From Paraperlucidibaca baekdonensis (GTDB taxonomy: Bacteria; Pseudomonadota; Gammaproteobacteria; Pseudomonadales; Moraxellaceae): a stretch of 64,000 bases of DNA. The notes under the pieces are model-generated. The model was not told where the DNA came from. It saw only the letters and a program-made list of their open reading frames with translations, and ran no database searches. Position numbers and translations under genes: made by a program. Positions within the stretch are counted from its first letter, which is position 1, and every line of letters starts with the position of its first letter. The stretch is taken from NCBI RefSeq assembly GCF_003387535.1, contig NZ_QUNR01000004.1, forward strand, positions 62,001 to 126,000, written 5' to 3'. Below, piece by piece: positions 53,614 to 62,775 of the stretch.

Positions 53614-55244
53614 GCGATATGTTAGGCAGCGCACTGTCGGGGTTAAATACCTATCAGCGCGCCTTGGCCACCACCAGCCATAACATTGCCAACGCCAACA
53701 CCGACGGCTATAGCCGGCAAACGGTGACAATGAACACGCGTAATCCGCAGCAGCTCGGGCCATTAACCTTAGGTTCCGGTGTGCAGCTGTCGAGCGTGCA
53801 GCGCGCCTACGATCAATACGCGGTAGTACAGCAGCGCTCCACCACCGCGAGTTTTGCCCAACAAGACACGCTGCATTCGCTGTCGGGCCGCATTGATACG
53901 CTGCTTTCTGATAGCGATCAGGGCTTGTCGCCGGCCATGTCGAAGTTCTATGACAGCATTCAAGCCGCCAGCACCGACCCCTCATCATTAGCCGCGCGCC
54001 GCGAGCTACTCGCCACGAGCAGCACGCTGACCGCACGCTTTCAAGGTATTGATGCCGAACTCAGCAGCATCAATGACGAGACCAACGCGCGTATTTCAGC
54101 CTCGGTCACCGAGATCAATGGCTTAAGCAAGCGCATTGCCGATTTAAACTTGAGCATCAGCCGCACCGTGGGCCAGGGCGGTAAGCCCAATGATTTGCTC
54201 GATCAGCGCGATACCGCGGTGCTGGAGCTCAATCAGATTGTTCGCGTGAGCACGCTGGAACAAAAAGACGGCACCATGAGTTTGTTTGTCGGCAATGGCC
54301 AACCACTGGTTTTGGGCACCCAGCAAAATACCTTAGCGCTGACGGGCAACCGCTTCGATCCAACCCGTGCGGAGGTGAGCTTTTCCGGTCAAGGTGAGAT
54401 TACTAGTGCCTTAGAGGGTGGCTCATTAGGCGGGATTTTGGCGTTTCGTGACGATGTCTTGACGCCGACACGCAACCAGCTTGGGTTGCTTGCCAATCAA
54501 TTGGCGAGCGCCTTTAACGATCAGCATGCGCAAGGCACGGATTTGCGCGGTGATGTTGGTGGTGATTTATTCAGCATCGCGGCCATTGAGCCGCAAGCCT
54601 CAAGCGCCAATACCGGCACTGCCGCGCTGAGCGTGACCGCTACCAATACGTTTGCGCTCACCGGCGATGCCTATGTGCTCAGTCAGACCGACACCGGTTG
54701 GCAATTGCGCAACACCACCAATAAACAGGTGGTGAGCTTAAGCGGCGATGGCAGTGCCGCGAATCCATTGAGCGCTGACGGCTTTTCGATGGTGGTCACT
54801 GGCAGTGCCGCGCGCAATGATGAGTTTTTGATCGCACCAACGGGCCTGTCGGCGAAAACCGTAGCGGTCGCTATTACCGATCCTGCAAAAATAGCGGCGG
54901 CTGCAAATGACGCCAACGCTGGGCCCGGTGATAACCGCAATATGCTGGCAATGGCGGGTCTAGAGAACAAAAAAGTATTGGTCAATGGCACCGCGACGCT
55001 CAGCGATGGCGTGCAGAGCATGCTTGGCAAAGTGGCGGCGACCACCCGCAGCTCACAAGTCGGTGCCGCGGCTCAGCAAACGCTGCTGACACAGGCCACC
55101 GCACGGCGCGACGACGTCAGTGGCGTCAACCTTGATGAAGAGGCCGCCAATATCTTGCGTTTTCAACAGGCCTATCAAGCCTCGGCACAGGTGGCGAGTG
55201 TCGCCAACTCCCTTTTTCAAACCATTATCAATGCCTTTAATTAA
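53610..55244 (+). CDS. flgK: Flagellar hook-filament junction protein FlgK (HAP1)
   Basis: 544 residues. N-terminal ALSGLNTYQRALATTSHNIA, C-terminal VNLDEEAANILRFQQAYQAS then QVASVANSLFQTIINAFN. The middle has the variable D2-D3 region. It starts inside flgJ. Export is helped by FlgN. Confidence 0.96.
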   Translation: MSDMLGSALSGLNTYQRALATTSHNIANANTDGYSRQTVTMNTRNPQQLGPLTLGSGVQLSSVQRAYDQYAVVQQRSTTASFAQQDTLHSLSGRIDTLLSDSDQGLSPAMSKFYDSIQAASTDPSSLAARRELLATSSTLTARFQGIDAELSSINDETNARISASVTEINGLSKRIADLNLSISRTVGQGGKPNDLLDQRDTAVLELNQIVRVSTLEQKDGTMSLFVGNGQPLVLGTQQNTLALTGNRFDPTRAEVSFSGQGEITSALEGGSLGGILAFRDDVLTPTRNQLGLLANQLASAFNDQHAQGTDLRGDVGGDLFSIAAIEPQASSANTGTAALSVTATNTFALTGDAYVLSQTDTGWQLRNTTNKQVVSLSGDGSAANPLSADGFSMVVTGSAARNDEFLIAPTGLSAKTVAVAITDPAKIAAAANDANAGPGDNRNMLAMAGLENKKVLVNGTATLSDGVQSMLGKVAATTRSSQVGAAAQQTLLTQATARRDDVSGVNLDEEAANILRFQQAYQASAQVASVANSLFQTIINAFN

Positions 55245-55266
55245 GGCGTTAGGGTGGAGGTCGACT

Positions 55267-56286
55267 ATGCGTATTTCAACTCAGCAAATTTACCGGCAAT
55301 CCATCGGCAATATGATGGAGCAACAAATACAGCTGACTAAAACGCAGCAGCAAGTCGCCACCGGCAAGCGCTTTCAAAACGCTTCGGAAGACCCCGTCGC
55401 CGCGCAGCAAAGCCTCGCCATGCAGCGCAGCTTGGATCGCCTCGCGCAATACGATAAGCAGTCGGTGTTGGTTGATGGCCGCTTGCGCGAAGAAGAAAAT
55501 GCTGTGACGAGTAGCGTGCAAGTGTTGCAGCGCGTACGCGAGCTGGTCGTTGGCGCGAATAACGGCACGCAGAGCAATGACAGCCGTGCCGCGACTGCCG
55601 CAGAGATTCGTGAGCAGGTCAAATCATTGATGCAGCTCGCCAATAGCCAAGATGGCAATGGCCATTATTTATTTGGCGGCTACCAAGATGACACCGCGCC
55701 CTATAGCTTTGATGACGCCTCGCAAGCGGTGCAGACCAATACCCATGCCGGGCAGCGTTTGGTCAGTATTGGCCCGGGCCGGCAAGTCGCCGACGGCGAT
55801 ACCGGTGCGGCCGTGTTTCAGCAAGTACCTGCCAATGCCACGGATGTGGCGGCCGGGCAAATTGATCTGTTTACCGCACTCAGCCAAATTGCCACCGCCC
55901 TAGAAACACCCCGCAGTGGTGGCTTGGAGCCAGTCGTGCCACCGACCGTGCCAGCAGACCCCACCGAGCCCTATAACTTAAGTGACAGCACAACGACCGT
56001 CGATGGCCTCAATAAGGTCTTGGCGAAATCCTTAGTGGTGCTCGATCGCGGCCTCGACCATTTGAGCGATGTACGCACCAGTATTGGTGTGCGCTTGAAT
56101 CAGATTGATCAGCAAAGTGAAACAAATGCCAGTAGCAGCCTTCAGTTATCGGCCCTAAAAGCCGATAACGAAGACATTGATATTGCCGAGGCTTACAGTC
56201 GTTTATCACTGCAAATCAGTGGCTTGCAAGCGGCTCAGAAAGCCTATGTGCAGGTTCAAGGGCTGTCATTGTTCAACTATTTGTAA
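55267..56286 (+). CDS. flgL: Flagellar hook-filament junction protein FlgL (HAP3)
   Basis: 339 residues from ATG 55267 (MRISTQQIYRQSIGNMMEQQ). The C-terminal part has DIAEAYSRLSLQISGLQAAQ and ends GLSLFNYL. Other upstream ATGs lie within flgK. End of the flg operon. Confidence 0.95.
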   Translation: MRISTQQIYRQSIGNMMEQQIQLTKTQQQVATGKRFQNASEDPVAAQQSLAMQRSLDRLAQYDKQSVLVDGRLREEENAVTSSVQVLQRVRELVVGANNGTQSNDSRAATAAEIREQVKSLMQLANSQDGNGHYLFGGYQDDTAPYSFDDASQAVQTNTHAGQRLVSIGPGRQVADGDTGAAVFQQVPANATDVAAGQIDLFTALSQIATALETPRSGGLEPVVPPTVPADPTEPYNLSDSTTTVDGLNKVLAKSLVVLDRGLDHLSDVRTSIGVRLNQIDQQSETNASSSLQLSALKADNEDIDIAEAYSRLSLQISGLQAAQKAYVQVQGLSLFNYL

Positions 56287-56324
56287 GTCTCTGCAGGCTT
56301 TTGTGGTGCAAATGTAAAAGCCCC

Positions 56325-56351
56325 TCAAGTCTGCAAGCATCGGTTCGATAT
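56325..56351 (+). promoter_or_regulatory. Sigma-28 (FliA) promoter of fliC
   Basis: TCAAGTCT (56325-56332), 11 bases, TTCGATAT (56344-56351). The -35 matches 6 of 8 and the -10 keeps CGATA (5 of 8). It lies 73 bases before fliC, so the flagellin gene has a long untranslated leader. Confidence 0.65.
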
Positions 56352-56424
56352 CTAGTGTGTCCGCGATACAAAGCCATTTGGGCAGAGGTCGCACAGTAAC
56401 CAACGGTAGAAACGGAGAAACATC

Positions 56425-57591
56425 ATGGCCCTGTCCATTAACACCAACGTGGCATCCTTGAACGCTCAACGTAACCTGAGCACTTCACAAAACAAAATGG
56501 CCGACTCACTGCAGAAACTGTCGACCGGTATGCGCATCAACAGCGCCAAAGATGACTCAGCTGGTCTGGCCATCTCCGAGCGTATGACCTCGCAAATCCG
56601 TGGTCTGAATGTTGCCGTGCGTAACGCCAACGATGGCATCTCGCTGGCACAAACCGCTGAAGGCGCGTTGAGCGAAGTCGGTAACAACTTACAGCGTATG
56701 CGTGAGCTCGCTGTGCAAGCCTCCAACGGCACCAACACGCAAGCCGACCGCGACGCGCTGAACACCGAGTTCACCGCACTGCAGTCAGAAATCCAACGCG
56801 TTGGCGAACAAACCAGCTTCAACGGCACGAAATTGCTCGATGGTTCTTTCTCGGGTGTGCAGTTCCAGGTTGGCGCCAACGCCGGTGAAACCATTGGCAT
56901 CAGCTCGATCGCTAACGTGCAAACCTCAGCATTGGGTGGTGCACTGACACGTAACACCGCTACGGTTAACGCCTCAGCACTGACAGGCTTTGCAACAGCC
57001 ATTGCAGCTGGTGATGTCACCATCGATGGCCCAGACAGCGCAGCAGGCGTGAGCATTGGCGCCATTGGCTCGGCAAGCAGTGCACAAGAGCGCGCCGGTC
57101 AGCTGGCTGAAGCAATCAACCGTGTGTCGTCACAAACCGGTGTTGGCGCCTCCTATGACAAAGTCACGGGCGACTTGAGCTTGACCAGCTCGGGCACCAT
57201 CACTGTTGGCGGTGCGTCACCAGCCGTTGTCAGCAGTGGCTTTGCTGCCGGTGCTGCGGGTTCGGCAACCACAACAACAGGTATCGGTTCGCTGAGCCTG
57301 TCGAGCTTCACCAACGCTCAGCAGTCCATGGCTCACCTCGACAAAGCCATCTCTGAGGTCAACACCTCGCGTGGCAACTTAGGTGCTGTGCAAAACCGCT
57401 TCAGCTCCACCATTGCTAACTTGCAGTCGACATCGGAAAACCTCTCCGCATCACGCGGTCGTATCCAAGATACTGACTTCGCTGCCGAGACTGCCAATAT
57501 GTCGAAAGGTCAGATCCTGCAACAAGCCGGTGTGGCGATGCTGTCACAGGCTAACCAGCTGCCACAAAGTGTGCTCAGCCTGCTGCGTTAA
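56425..57591 (+). CDS. fliC: Flagellin FliC
   Basis: 388 residues. The D0-D1 N-terminal part ([19 protein letters not shown] and [20 protein letters not shown]) and C-terminal [20 protein letters not shown] are strongly conserved. The variable centre (about 165-290) is Ala/Ser/Thr/Gly-rich and short. Only one flagellin gene is seen in this window. A good RBS GGAG precedes it. Confidence 0.97.
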   Translation: MALSINTNVASLNAQRNLSTSQNKMADSLQKLSTGMRINSAKDDSAGLAISERMTSQIRGLNVAVRNANDGISLAQTAEGALSEVGNNLQRMRELAVQASNGTNTQADRDALNTEFTALQSEIQRVGEQTSFNGTKLLDGSFSGVQFQVGANAGETIGISSIANVQTSALGGALTRNTATVNASALTGFATAIAAGDVTIDGPDSAAGVSIGAIGSASSAQERAGQLAEAINRVSSQTGVGASYDKVTGDLSLTSSGTITVGGASPAVVSSGFAAGAAGSATTTTGIGSLSLSSFTNAQQSMAHLDKAISEVNTSRGNLGAVQNRFSSTIANLQSTSENLSASRGRIQDTDFAAETANMSKGQILQQAGVAMLSQANQLPQSVLSLLR

Positions 57592-57604
57592 GGCCGAGCG
57601 TCAG

Positions 57605-57671
57605 CGCCAAGTCCCCAGGGCTTGGCGTCATGACTCCAACAAAAGGCAGCCGGTCTCACGACTCGCTGCCT
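57605..57671 (+). terminator. Two hairpins after fliC
   Basis: Hairpin 1 is CGCCAAG/CTTGGCG (57605-57611 and 57621-57627). Hairpin 2 is AGGCAGC/GCTGCCT (57644-57650 and 57665-57671), preceded by AAA and followed by CTTTG. The second is a plausible weak terminator that could cut flaG expression below fliC. Confidence 0.5.
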
Positions 57672-57714
57672 CTTTGTCGTCTCGGTCAAACGGAATCTTG
57701 CTAGGAGATTAGCC

Positions 57715-58074
57715 ATGACTATTGCCCATGTGCCCGCAAACACGTCATCGAATGCGAGCCTTACCGTAGTTAAAAGCACGCCAGAGCGCGCGACGTCTGT
57801 GGCGGCGGCGGAGCCAAAGCCAGTCGTTGACAAGTCTGCACCGAAGGCCGCGCCTGAGCCTGTCAGCCCTGCTTTACTGCAGCAATGGCAAGCGCAGCTG
57901 CAAGCACAACGCAAACTCGAGTTTTCTGTCGATGAAAGCAGTGGCCGTGATGTGGTCAAGGTCATCGACAGCGACTCGGGCGACCTCATTCGGCAGTTCC
58001 CCAGCGAGGAAGTGCTGAAGCTCTCGAGTGTGGCGAAAAGTGGCAAAGGCGGCTTATTTGCCGATGAAGCCTGA
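57715..58074 (+). CDS. flaG: FlaG family protein
   Basis: 119 residues. A disordered Ala/Pro/Lys-rich first half leads to the FlaG domain: LEFSVDESSGRDVVKVIDSD then GDLIRQFPSEEVLKLSSV. FlaG proteins influence filament length. Between fliC and fliD, the usual place. Confidence 0.9.
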   Translation: MTIAHVPANTSSNASLTVVKSTPERATSVAAAEPKPVVDKSAPKAAPEPVSPALLQQWQAQLQAQRKLEFSVDESSGRDVVKVIDSDSGDLIRQFPSEEVLKLSSVAKSGKGGLFADEA

Positions 58075-58079
58075 TGCTA

Positions 58080-58095
58080 TGGCACAAAGCTTGCT
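58080..58095 (+). promoter_or_regulatory. Sigma-54 promoter of fliD
   Basis: TGGCACA, 4 bases (AAGC), TTGCT, with GG at 58081-58082 and GC at 58093-58094. 11 of 12 consensus positions match. It lies 50 bases before fliD and separates the cap protein from the flagellin gene in regulation. Confidence 0.85.
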
Positions 58096-58144
58096 TCATT
58101 TAAAGCCAGTACCGTGCACATGCCAGACCAATGAGGATTGAGCC

Positions 58145-59563
58145 ATGCCAACCATTACCAGTAGCGGCGCCAATGGCATTGATGTTAACAGCCTGGTGTC
58201 GCAACTCGTGGCCGCCGAACGCGCAGCGCCAGAGGCGCGCTTAGCCGCGAAAGAGTCGAAGGCTCAAACCAAGCTCTCGGCCTTTGGCTCGCTGCAATCG
58301 AGTGTCGATACCTTTCGTCAGTCGCTCGATAAGCTCAATAATGCCGACAGCTTGAGTGCGCGCACCACCAGCGTTGGTAAGCCCGAGCAGATGAGCGTCT
58401 CTGCCACACCAAAAGCCGTGGCGGGCAGTTACCGGGTCTCGGTTGAGCGTCTGGCTCAAACCCATCAAGTCGCCAGTACTGCCTTTACCGACAGCGACGC
58501 GGCGGTGGGTGAGGGGCGTCTGACTTTTAGCAATGACAGCGCTAGCTTCTCAGTGGTTATTGATAGTGAAAACAATAGCCTATCGGGTCTTCGTGATGCC
58601 ATTAATAGCGCCAGTGCCAACACCACGGTACGCGCCTCTATTGTCCGCTCCGATGACGGCGATCATTTGGTGATGACCAGTTTGCAAAGCGGCGAGGCCG
58701 GTGAGCTCAGCGTCAGCGCCAGCGATGCCAGCGGTAACCCATTGCCGGCGATTCCGCTCGGTGGTTTGCTGCCAGGTGACTCGCCGAGTTTATCTGCCTT
58801 TAGCTACAGCACCGGTGGCAGCAGCAATGGCTTAGTGGAAAAGCAGGCTGCCCAAGATGCACAAATCATTGTTGATGGCTTTACCCGCAGCTCAAATAAC
58901 AACACCTTTGATGATGTGGTTGAAGGCGTGACGTTTACCGCCAAAACCGCCGATGCTGGCAATCCGTTTACGGTCAGTGTCAGTGAAGATACAGGCGGCA
59001 GCAAAAAGTTGGTGGAAAACTTTGTCTTTGCCTACAACACCTTACAAACCACACTTAATGCGCTCACCAGCTATAACAGCACCAGCGGGCAGGCGGGTCA
59101 GTTGCAGGGCGACTCCACCACCTTGCGCTTGGCATCGGTGATTCGCGCAGAACTCAACACCGCCGTGAGTAGTGCCAGTGCCAATGCCGATACGCTGTCG
59201 GAGCTGGGCATTACCTCGCAAGTTAAAACTGGCAATTTAAGCATCGACAACACGCGCTTGGATGCGTTGTTGGACGAGTCGCCGGATGCGCTGGCCGGGT
59301 TTTTCAGTGGCGATGAGGGCTTTGCCTCACGCATTGATACGGCCTTAAAAAGCTTTTCCGGTAGCGATGGCTTGTTGGCCTCCCGCACCGATGGCTTGCG
59401 CACGCAATTGAAGGACTTAACCAGCCAGCGTGATGCCCTCGATTTTCGCATGGAAGGTGTGGAGGCGCGCTATTCAAAGCAATTTAACGCGCTCGACAGT
59501 TTATTGACGCAGCTCAATGGCACCGGCTCATTTTTGGCCGGCCAATTAGCCAGCTTGCTGTGA
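58145..59563 (+). CDS. fliD: Flagellar filament cap protein FliD (HAP2)
   Basis: 472 residues. N-terminal ISSGANGIDVNSLVSQLVAAE-like start (about residues 3-20) and the C-terminal part ITSQVKTGNLSIDNTRLDAL then GMEARYSKQFNALDSLL are the FliD domains. It caps the tip and inserts flagellin. Good RBS GAGG. Confidence 0.95.
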   Translation: MPTITSSGANGIDVNSLVSQLVAAERAAPEARLAAKESKAQTKLSAFGSLQSSVDTFRQSLDKLNNADSLSARTTSVGKPEQMSVSATPKAVAGSYRVSVERLAQTHQVASTAFTDSDAAVGEGRLTFSNDSASFSVVIDSENNSLSGLRDAINSASANTTVRASIVRSDDGDHLVMTSLQSGEAGELSVSASDASGNPLPAIPLGGLLPGDSPSLSAFSYSTGGSSNGLVEKQAAQDAQIIVDGFTRSSNNNTFDDVVEGVTFTAKTADAGNPFTVSVSEDTGGSKKLVENFVFAYNTLQTTLNALTSYNSTSGQAGQLQGDSTTLRLASVIRAELNTAVSSASANADTLSELGITSQVKTGNLSIDNTRLDALLDESPDALAGFFSGDEGFASRIDTALKSFSGSDGLLASRTDGLRTQLKDLTSQRDALDFRMEGVEARYSKQFNALDSLLTQLNGTGSFLAGQLASLL

Positions 59564-59581
59564 TTAATTGCCGCGCGGCCC

Positions 59582-59608
59582 TAAAGATTTGGCCAAAATG
59601 GTCGTTAA
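59582..59608 (+). promoter_or_regulatory. Candidate sigma-28 promoter of fliS
   Basis: TAAAGATT (59582-59589), 11 bases, GTCGTTAA (59601-59608). -35 matches 7 of 8 and -10 matches 6 of 8. It lies 49 bases before fliS. Confidence 0.6.
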
Positions 59609-59656
59609 TAATCCTAGCTAGCGCTGCACAGACGCGCTGATTTCAGGAGATGATAA

Positions 59657-60109
59657 ATGACGTATGCCATGGCCCGTGCCTCAAAGGCTTATGCCAACAT
59701 TGGCGCGCAAACCAGTGTTGAGGCGGCCAGCCCGCACCGCTTAATACAACTGCTGTATGCCGGTGCAATCGATCGTATTTCGCGTGCGCGTGGTCACATG
59801 CAGCGCAATGATGTGGCTGATAAAGGCCTGTGCATTAGCCGGGCGATTGATATCGTCGATAGCCTGCGCGCCAGCCTCGATACTCGCCACGGCCATCCGC
59901 TCGCGCACAACCTAGAAAGCCTCTACGACTATATGTGCCGGCGTTTATTGCAAGCCAATAACGACAATGACGTGGCGCCACTCGATGAAGTTAGTCACTT
60001 GCTCGCGGAATTGAAGTCGGCATGGGATGCCATTCCCAGCGAACTGCACCGCGGTGCGCCCGAAGTATTTGACACACAGATGGGTAATGCCCAGGTGGTA
60101 GGAGCCTAA
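59657..60109 (+). CDS. fliS: Flagellin export chaperone FliS
   Basis: 150 residues. EAASPHRLIQLLYAGAIDRISRARG and LESLYDYMCRRLLQANNDND are the FliS helices. It binds the flagellin C-terminus. CAGGAG upstream. Confidence 0.94.
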   Translation: MTYAMARASKAYANIGAQTSVEAASPHRLIQLLYAGAIDRISRARGHMQRNDVADKGLCISRAIDIVDSLRASLDTRHGHPLAHNLESLYDYMCRRLLQANNDNDVAPLDEVSHLLAELKSAWDAIPSELHRGAPEVFDTQMGNAQVVGA

Positions 60110-60114
60110 ATCTC

Positions 60115-60465
60115 ATGTCATCGCCGAATGTCCTGCCATTTCCCACACCGGCAAAGCGTCGCCCCACGCTCCAGTCGTTGCTGGGCATGACGCATGATTT
60201 ATTAGCATTGGCTAAGCTCGGTGACTGGGAGGGTGCCATGCGTTTGCAAGAGCAGCGCCGAGATGCACTGGAGCTGTTTTTTGCCGATGTGCCGGTGACG
60301 CTGGCAAAAGCTGACATCGCCAGCACCATTCGCGCGATTTTGCAGTTTGATGCAGAGCTCACGGGGCATTTACAGCAAAGTCGCCAAGCCTTGATGGTCG
60401 AGGCCCGTGGTGCACGTCAGCAGCGTCAAGCCGCTGGCGCCTATTTGAGTTATTCGAGCTCTTGA
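60115..60465 (+). CDS. FliT-position flagellar chaperone-like protein
   Basis: 116 residues, helical, no strong motif. The middle block THDLLALAKLGDWEGAMRLQ then QRRDALELFFADVPV resembles FliT-type chaperones, which usually follow fliS. It overlaps neither neighbour and is 5 bases after fliS. I call it FliT-like by position and helix pattern only. Confidence 0.55.
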   Translation: MSSPNVLPFPTPAKRRPTLQSLLGMTHDLLALAKLGDWEGAMRLQEQRRDALELFFADVPVTLAKADIASTIRAILQFDAELTGHLQQSRQALMVEARGARQQRQAAGAYLSYSSS

Positions 60466-60472
60466 GATTGCC

Positions 60473-61039
60473 ATGACCGACATCCACTACGACAGCCAAG
60501 ATGAAGCGCTGCATGAGACCATCAGCCTCAGCGGCCAATTGCCGATGCGCTATAGCGTCAGTGCTGAAGCACTGACCGAAGCCGAGCTGCTCAACATTAA
60601 CGAGCGCAACTTAATGCTCTTTAATGCCATTGAGGTCGCCGAGGTGCAGCGCTACGTTGCCGACCCCGATGCCGATGATGGGGTGCAGGTCGAGTTGCAG
60701 CGCCTGGAGGCTAAGGTCGATTTATTGCTCGGCTTAATGAATCAGTTGCTCAGCCAGCAGCAAGACATTCCGCAAGCCCGCGCCGTGGTGCTTAATGCCG
60801 CTGCGTTGCAATGGCAATCCGGTGCCATTAAAGCGTCAGTAGGCGACTATGTGGTGGTGTCATTACATGTGCATAACGCCGTGGCGATGCCGTTGAGTTT
60901 GCCCTTGCGACTTACCCAAGAAGGCCGCGGTGAGCTCTATGGATTAACCGCATTAACACAAAATGCCCTCGATAAATTCCTCTTCCGCCAGCACCGGCGC
61001 GCCATTGCGGTGAGTCGTATGGCCCGCCAAGAGACTTAG
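60473..61039 (+). CDS. Atypical tetrameric PilZ domain protein
   Basis: 188 residues. The first 65 residues are followed by a heptad-rich helix (about 71-96, LQRLEAKVDLLLGLMNQLL) and a C-terminal beta-barrel (VVLNAAALQWQSGAIKASVG, PLSLPLRL). This is the pattern of the tPilZ group (XC_2249 type). The RxxxR and D/NxSxxG motifs that bind c-di-GMP in normal PilZ domains are not present, so it may work as an assembly or adaptor domain. It lies downstream of fliS, as in Xanthomonas flagellar loci. Confidence 0.68.
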   Translation: MTDIHYDSQDEALHETISLSGQLPMRYSVSAEALTEAELLNINERNLMLFNAIEVAEVQRYVADPDADDGVQVELQRLEAKVDLLLGLMNQLLSQQQDIPQARAVVLNAAALQWQSGAIKASVGDYVVVSLHVHNAVAMPLSLPLRLTQEGRGELYGLTALTQNALDKFLFRQHRRAIAVSRMARQET

Positions 61040-61152
61040 CGCGCTTACACAATTCACAGTTGAGCAACACTTCTCGCTACGAAACCCGACTGAAGCAAAG
61101 CGTCAAATAACCGACTAATAGGACATCAAAGTTCTGACACGGATATTTGGCT

Positions 61153-62343
61153 ATGACCGCTTCTCTCGCACTCAACGCAACCACCCCTATTCGCGCTTGC
61201 AACCCACTGGGCCGCTCGGATGCCATCGTCACGGTACGCGAATTGATTGGCCAAGTAGCCCCGCATGCCACCGTGGTGCTTATTCAAGGCGAGTCAGGCA
61301 GCGGCAAAGAAGTCGTCGCCCGCGCATTGCATGATGCCTCTCCGCGTCGCAACAAGCCGTTTGTGCCCGTCAATTGCGGCGCCATTCCTGCCGACTTGCT
61401 GGAAAGCGAGTTGTTTGGCCACGAAAAGGGCGCATTCACCGGCGCCATCAGCACCCGCAAAGGCCGTTTTGAGATGGCCGAGGGCGGTACGTTATTTCTC
61501 GATGAAATTGGCGACATGAGCTTGCCCATGCAGGTGAAATTGCTGCGGGTCTTGCAAGAGCGCTGCTTCGAGCGCGTGGGCAGCAACCAAACCATCAAAG
61601 CCAATGTGCGTATTGTTGCCGCCACCCACCGTGACCTCGAAACCATGGTGGATGCCGGCAGCTTTCGCCAAGATTTGTATTTCCGCCTCAATGTCTTTCC
61701 CATCATGGTGCCGGCACTGCGCGAGCGCCTCGATGATCTGGCCATGCTCACCAAACATTTTTGCCAGCGTCAGATTGAGCGCGACACCACGCCACCGGTA
61801 TTTACCGAGGAGGTCATGGCCGCACTCTCGACTTACCAATGGCCTGGCAATATTCGTGAGTTGGAAAATCTCGTGGAGCGCTTATCGATTACGCACGCGG
61901 GCAAAACGCTCAGCACCACCGATCTGCCTGCACGCTATTACCCATTGGATGTGCTAGAGGATGAGATGGCTCGCGAGGCCGAGCGCAAAGCCGCGCGTCA
62001 GGCGCAGCTGGAGCAGGCGGCAAATCGTCAAGCCGTTGTTAGCGCCAATAAACCGCCGCTGATTGCCGTGGATCTTGACTCGCCAGCGCAGCGTAAGGCT
62101 GAACAGGCCATGCTGTTTGATCTGCAATCGGCTCCCGCCGAGCGCGCCCCAGCAGCCGATGCTGAACTGCCCGAAGAGGGTCTCGATCTGAAACAAACGC
62201 TGCAAGCGCTTGAAATACGCTACATCACCGAGGCTTTGGCCCGTGTTGATGGCGTGGTGTCGCGCGCGGCGCGCTTGCTGTGTCTGCAACGCACCACCTT
62301 GGTGGAAAAAATGAAAAAGCTGGGACTGCAAACGGCAAGCTAA
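61153..62343 (+). CDS. fleQ: Sigma-54 activator FleQ-like, without receiver domain
   Basis: 396 residues from ATG 61153. The AAA+ domain follows an N-terminal tail of only about 20 residues: Walker A G46-ESGSG-K52, the sigma-54 contact GAFTGA at 93-98 and Walker B FLDEIGD near 116-121. Then come a 90-residue linker rich in Ala, Arg and Gln, and the HTH near 365-392 (VVSRAARLLCLQRTTLVEKM). Sequence is close to Pseudomonas FleQ/Vibrio FlrA from the AAA+ onward, but the divergent receiver of about 130 residues is missing. It lies directly before the fliE promoter and should activate the sigma-54 promoters of this window. Confidence 0.85.
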   Translation: MTASLALNATTPIRACNPLGRSDAIVTVRELIGQVAPHATVVLIQGESGSGKEVVARALHDASPRRNKPFVPVNCGAIPADLLESELFGHEKGAFTGAISTRKGRFEMAEGGTLFLDEIGDMSLPMQVKLLRVLQERCFERVGSNQTIKANVRIVAATHRDLETMVDAGSFRQDLYFRLNVFPIMVPALRERLDDLAMLTKHFCQRQIERDTTPPVFTEEVMAALSTYQWPGNIRELENLVERLSITHAGKTLSTTDLPARYYPLDVLEDEMAREAERKAARQAQLEQAANRQAVVSANKPPLIAVDLDSPAQRKAEQAMLFDLQSAPAERAPAADAELPEEGLDLKQTLQALEIRYITEALARVDGVVSRAARLLCLQRTTLVEKMKKLGLQTAS

Positions 62344-62346
62344 AAC

Positions 62347-62362
62347 TGGCATAGCACTTGCT
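62347..62362 (+). promoter_or_regulatory. Sigma-54 promoter of fliE-fliF
   Basis: TGGCATA, 4 bases (GCAC), TTGCT, with GG and GC in exact -24/-12 spacing. 10 of 12 positions match. It starts 3 bases after the fleQ stop and is 54 bases before fliE. Confidence 0.8.
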
Positions 62363-62415
62363 ATGTAACAGGGAAGACGGGCCACGAAGCGCCCAGCCAT
62401 TGCACAAAAGAGGGT

Positions 62416-62775
62416 ATGCGCATGACCAGTGTCAGCGGAGTCGACAACATACTCAGCCAAATTCGCGCCATGCGCCAATCCACACCGGGTGTGGGTTCCG
62501 CGCCAACGCCGGGCATTAACACGGTTGATCCCAGCCAAGGTGCCGTTAAGCCAGCCGGTTTCGGCGACATGCTGAAAGCCGGTATCGATAACGTCAATAG
62601 CGTGCAAAAAGCCGCCGCCGCCAATACCGCGGCCTATGAGCGCGGTGACAGCGAGATGAGCCTGACGCAAGTCATGGTGTCGCTACAAAAATCAGATGTG
62701 TCATTTAAGGCCGCCACTGAGGTGCGCAACAAAATGATTGATGCCTATCACGAAATTATGCGGATGTCGGTATGA
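62416..62775 (+). CDS. fliE: Flagellar hook-basal body protein FliE
   Basis: 119 residues from ATG 62416 (ATG 62422 is an alternative). KPAGFGDMLKAGIDNVNSVQ and MSLTQVMVSLQKSDVSFKAA then EVRNKMIDAYHEIMRM are the FliE pattern. It connects the MS ring and rod. It overlaps fliF by four bases. Confidence 0.95.
   Translation: MRMTSVSGVDNILSQIRAMRQSTPGVGSAPTPGINTVDPSQGAVKPAGFGDMLKAGIDNVNSVQKAAAANTAAYERGDSEMSLTQVMVSLQKSDVSFKAATEVRNKMIDAYHEIMRMSV

Noticed and set aside
61040-61146. FliA or sigma-54 promoter in front of the FleQ-like gene
   Set aside because: The best spans (around ACCGACTA) do not keep either consensus spacing, so I report none.
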